From Acanthacorydalis orientalis (Eukaryota > Arthropoda > Insecta > Megaloptera > Corydalidae), in NCBI GenBank assembly GCA_034766995.1, contig CM068316.1:28040106-28104105 (forward strand): a stretch of 64,000 nucleotides of DNA, in the 5' to 3' direction. Positions 62,691 through 64,000 of the stretch are shown here, piece by piece (positions within the stretch are counted from its first letter, which is position 1; every line of letters begins with the position of its first letter). A program made the translations under genes and the position numbers. The notes beneath the pieces were generated by a model. The model was not told the origin of the DNA. It ran no database searches and worked only from the letters and a program-made list of their open reading frames with translations.

Positions 62691-63045
62691 ATGGAAAAGA
62701 AACAAATAAGAGCAATTTTTTTATGAGATCAAAACGGATGGTAAATCAGCAGAAACTGCTCATGAACTAAACGATGCTTTTGGTTTGGGTATTGTTAACG
62801 AATGTACGGTGCAATGGTGGTCCCAAAAATTTCGTGCTGAAGACGAGAGCCTTGAGGATGAAGAAGGTCGCGGGCGTTCTTTTTCAGTTCATAACGACCA
62901 GCTGAAAGCGTTAGCTGAATCAGAACCACGCACAACAATTCTAAAGCTTGCACAAAAATCAGACGTTAGTTATCTTACAGTTCTGGACCATTTAAAACTA
63001 CTTAAATTAAAAAATGTATATGAATTTGAAGACCATAAACTGCAA
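62691..63045 (+). pseudogene. Mariner transposase N-terminal DNA-binding part only
   Basis: From ATG 62691 the plus strand gives MEKKQIRAIF, and after a frameshift ELNDAFGLGIV and a W---FRAEDESLEDEEGRGR block. DQLKALAESEPRTTILKLAQ, SDVSYLTVLDHLKLLKL and a final NVYEFEDH follow, then the right terminal repeat. This is the bipartite helix-turn-helix part of a cecropia-type transposase. The whole catalytic domain is deleted. The 91-codon open frame 62785-63060 covers most of it. Confidence 0.8.
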
Positions 63046-63128
63046 TTATTTTTATACTAACCTAATAAAATATCGATTTTTACGAAATCACATTAATAAA
63101 TATTAAAAACGTATATATGTATATATTT

Positions 63129-63131
<3 letters not shown>

Positions 63132-63199
<68 letters not shown>

Positions 63200-63200
63200 G
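63132..63200. repeat. (TA)n microsatellite
   Basis: About 60 bases of TA with G-containing ends. Confidence 0.98.
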
Positions 63201-63560
63201 CGAGCCGTGCGCTGAAATCAAATTCTTTATAATAAGCGTTGATCTTGATATCGCCTTAGGTGAAATGAAAAAAGATTAGGTTGTATAGTTCACAAGTAAA
63301 AATTCATATTCGTCGCTGAAACGACACGAGACGTAAATGTGATCTGAACTGTCGACAGAGAGTAAAGAAAAGAATATGATAGATAAAAAGAGATGTAAGG
63401 CGGCGGTGTACGTCTTGATCTCGTAGCGCCAGGCGTCGTGATACACAGAACGACGCTAGTTTTACAGTACACCGCAGCATGCGTTGTCGAGCGGACGGAT
63501 GAGCGGGCGGTGCGAATCGGGCACGACTTGTGAAACACACGTTCGCGTAATGTCACTCAT
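63201..63560. promoter_or_regulatory. CpG-rich island, candidate promoter or 5' UTR
   Basis: CpG dinucleotides are frequent, densest at 63395-63550 (ggcggcggtgtacg, gtagcgccaggcgtcgtg, gagcggacggatgagcgggc), in a window where CpG is otherwise scarce. No transposon signature was seen. Arthropod promoters, notably in Hymenoptera, can be CpG-rich. An 88-codon minus-strand frame overlaps but has no motif. The direction of any gene is undetermined. Confidence 0.35.
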
Positions 63561-63623
63561 CTAAATATAAACAAATAATTCATTTCACGTAATTTATTCA
63601 TACAGATCGGAGTTTACTTTTGT

Positions 63624-63629
63624 TCAGTC
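63624..63629 (+). promoter_or_regulatory. Arthropod-type initiator match
   Basis: TCAGTC fits the arthropod initiator TCAKTY and lies 65-230 bases after the densest CpG stretch. No TATA box at -30 and no convincing DPE were seen. TGATGTCA at 63651-63658 is a near-CRE. Confidence 0.2.
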
Positions 63630-64000
63630 GGCAACTGTGTATTATTTCGGTGATGTCATATTTTGACGTAGATTTATTTTTTATTTTTTTTTAAAAAAAT
63701 AGTATAAATTTATGTTATATATGCGAATAATGTATGGTTCGAAGGACAAACACCGTATTTAAAATATCGTTACGTTTGTGATGTGAATATCTGTTAAGTG
63801 AACTAATTGTATTTTCTTAAATACTGAAAATTTGATTTACAATTTCTGTTTAAAAAATGTAATGAGGTCAAATAAATTTAAAGATTGAATAGAAGTTTAA
63901 CATTTACGTCAGTATTACATTAAATACAATTTTTGTGCGTCAGTTGTTTACCGAAGAACTTATATAATTGACAAAAAGTCTTTTCTGCTATACGAAGATG
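63630..64000. other. AT-rich DNA to the window end
   Basis: No open frame or element end could be supported. Confidence 0.5.

Noticed and set aside
63290..63556. 88-codon minus-strand frame in the CpG-rich island
   Set aside because: No motif; open frames are expected in GC-richer DNA and two frames overlap here.

Overview
This is a very A+T-rich eukaryotic window, almost certainly from an insect. The evidence is the mix of mobile elements (at least four kinds of mariner, plus Tc1, pogo/Tigger, piggyBac, hAT and PIF/Harbinger-like DNA transposons, a Helitron derivative, and RTE-like and R1/Jockey-like non-LTR pieces) together with dozens of long (TA)n microsatellites. No bacterial operon, CRISPR array, rRNA or tRNA gene was seen. 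A CpG-rich patch near the right end would suit a hymenopteran promoter, but the order of insect cannot be fixed from this sequence alone.

Host-gene content is minimal. The best candidate is one internal exon at 2314-2538 (+), with a good acceptor, a good donor, an open 225-base frame and higher G+C than its surroundings. A CpG-rich island at 63201-63560, followed by an arthropod-type initiator at 63624, may be a promoter or 5' UTR of a gene lying to the right. The window therefore reads as intergenic or long-intron DNA colonised by transposons.

Layout. 0.37-1.19 kb: deleted mariner between TA arrays. 2.3-2.5 kb: candidate exon. 2.86-3.16 kb: TTAA-flanked MITE. 4.83-9.38 kb: three end-to-end Tc1/mariner elements (two mariners and a Tc1), all with transposase on the minus strand and separated only by TA-rich sequence. 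11.77-15.24 kb: nested complex, a piggyBac relic carrying a Helitron-derived segment and a 922-bp mariner. 18.98-20.33 kb: cecropia-type mariner with a TA array inside its gene. 23.65-24.83 kb: irritans-type mariner. 26.3-28.0 kb: long foldback with a second 922-bp mariner in one arm. 28.9-29.6 kb: pogo/Tigger-like remnant. 32.6-36.0 kb: non-LTR tail, DDE transposase tail, TTA-flanked MITE, mariner tail. 36.7-37.3 kb: RTE-like 3' end. 40.6-41.5 kb: second piggyBac transposase relic. 43.8-45.0 kb: GC-rich foldback, hAT MITE and imperfect hairpin. 47.4-48.7 kb: irritans-type mariner related to the one at 0.37 kb. 51.5-52.3 kb: large palindrome with a TA spacer. 52.7-58.7 kb: several MITEs, including the short derivative of the 11.8-15.2 kb piggyBac. 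61.4-63.1 kb: cecropia-type mariner split by a hAT transposase tail.

How the parts relate. All transposase genes seen are broken, so none is expected to encode a working enzyme. Two relationships stand out. The piggyBac relic at 11769-15238 and the 625-bp MITE at 58051-58675 share both ends. The two 922-bp mariners share the same length and the same loss of the N-terminal coding part, as expected of deletion derivatives moved in trans. Many elements abut (TA)n arrays, which suggests either preferred landing in TA repeats or growth of the TA target duplications after insertion. Translations and alignments were done by eye; no database search was possible.
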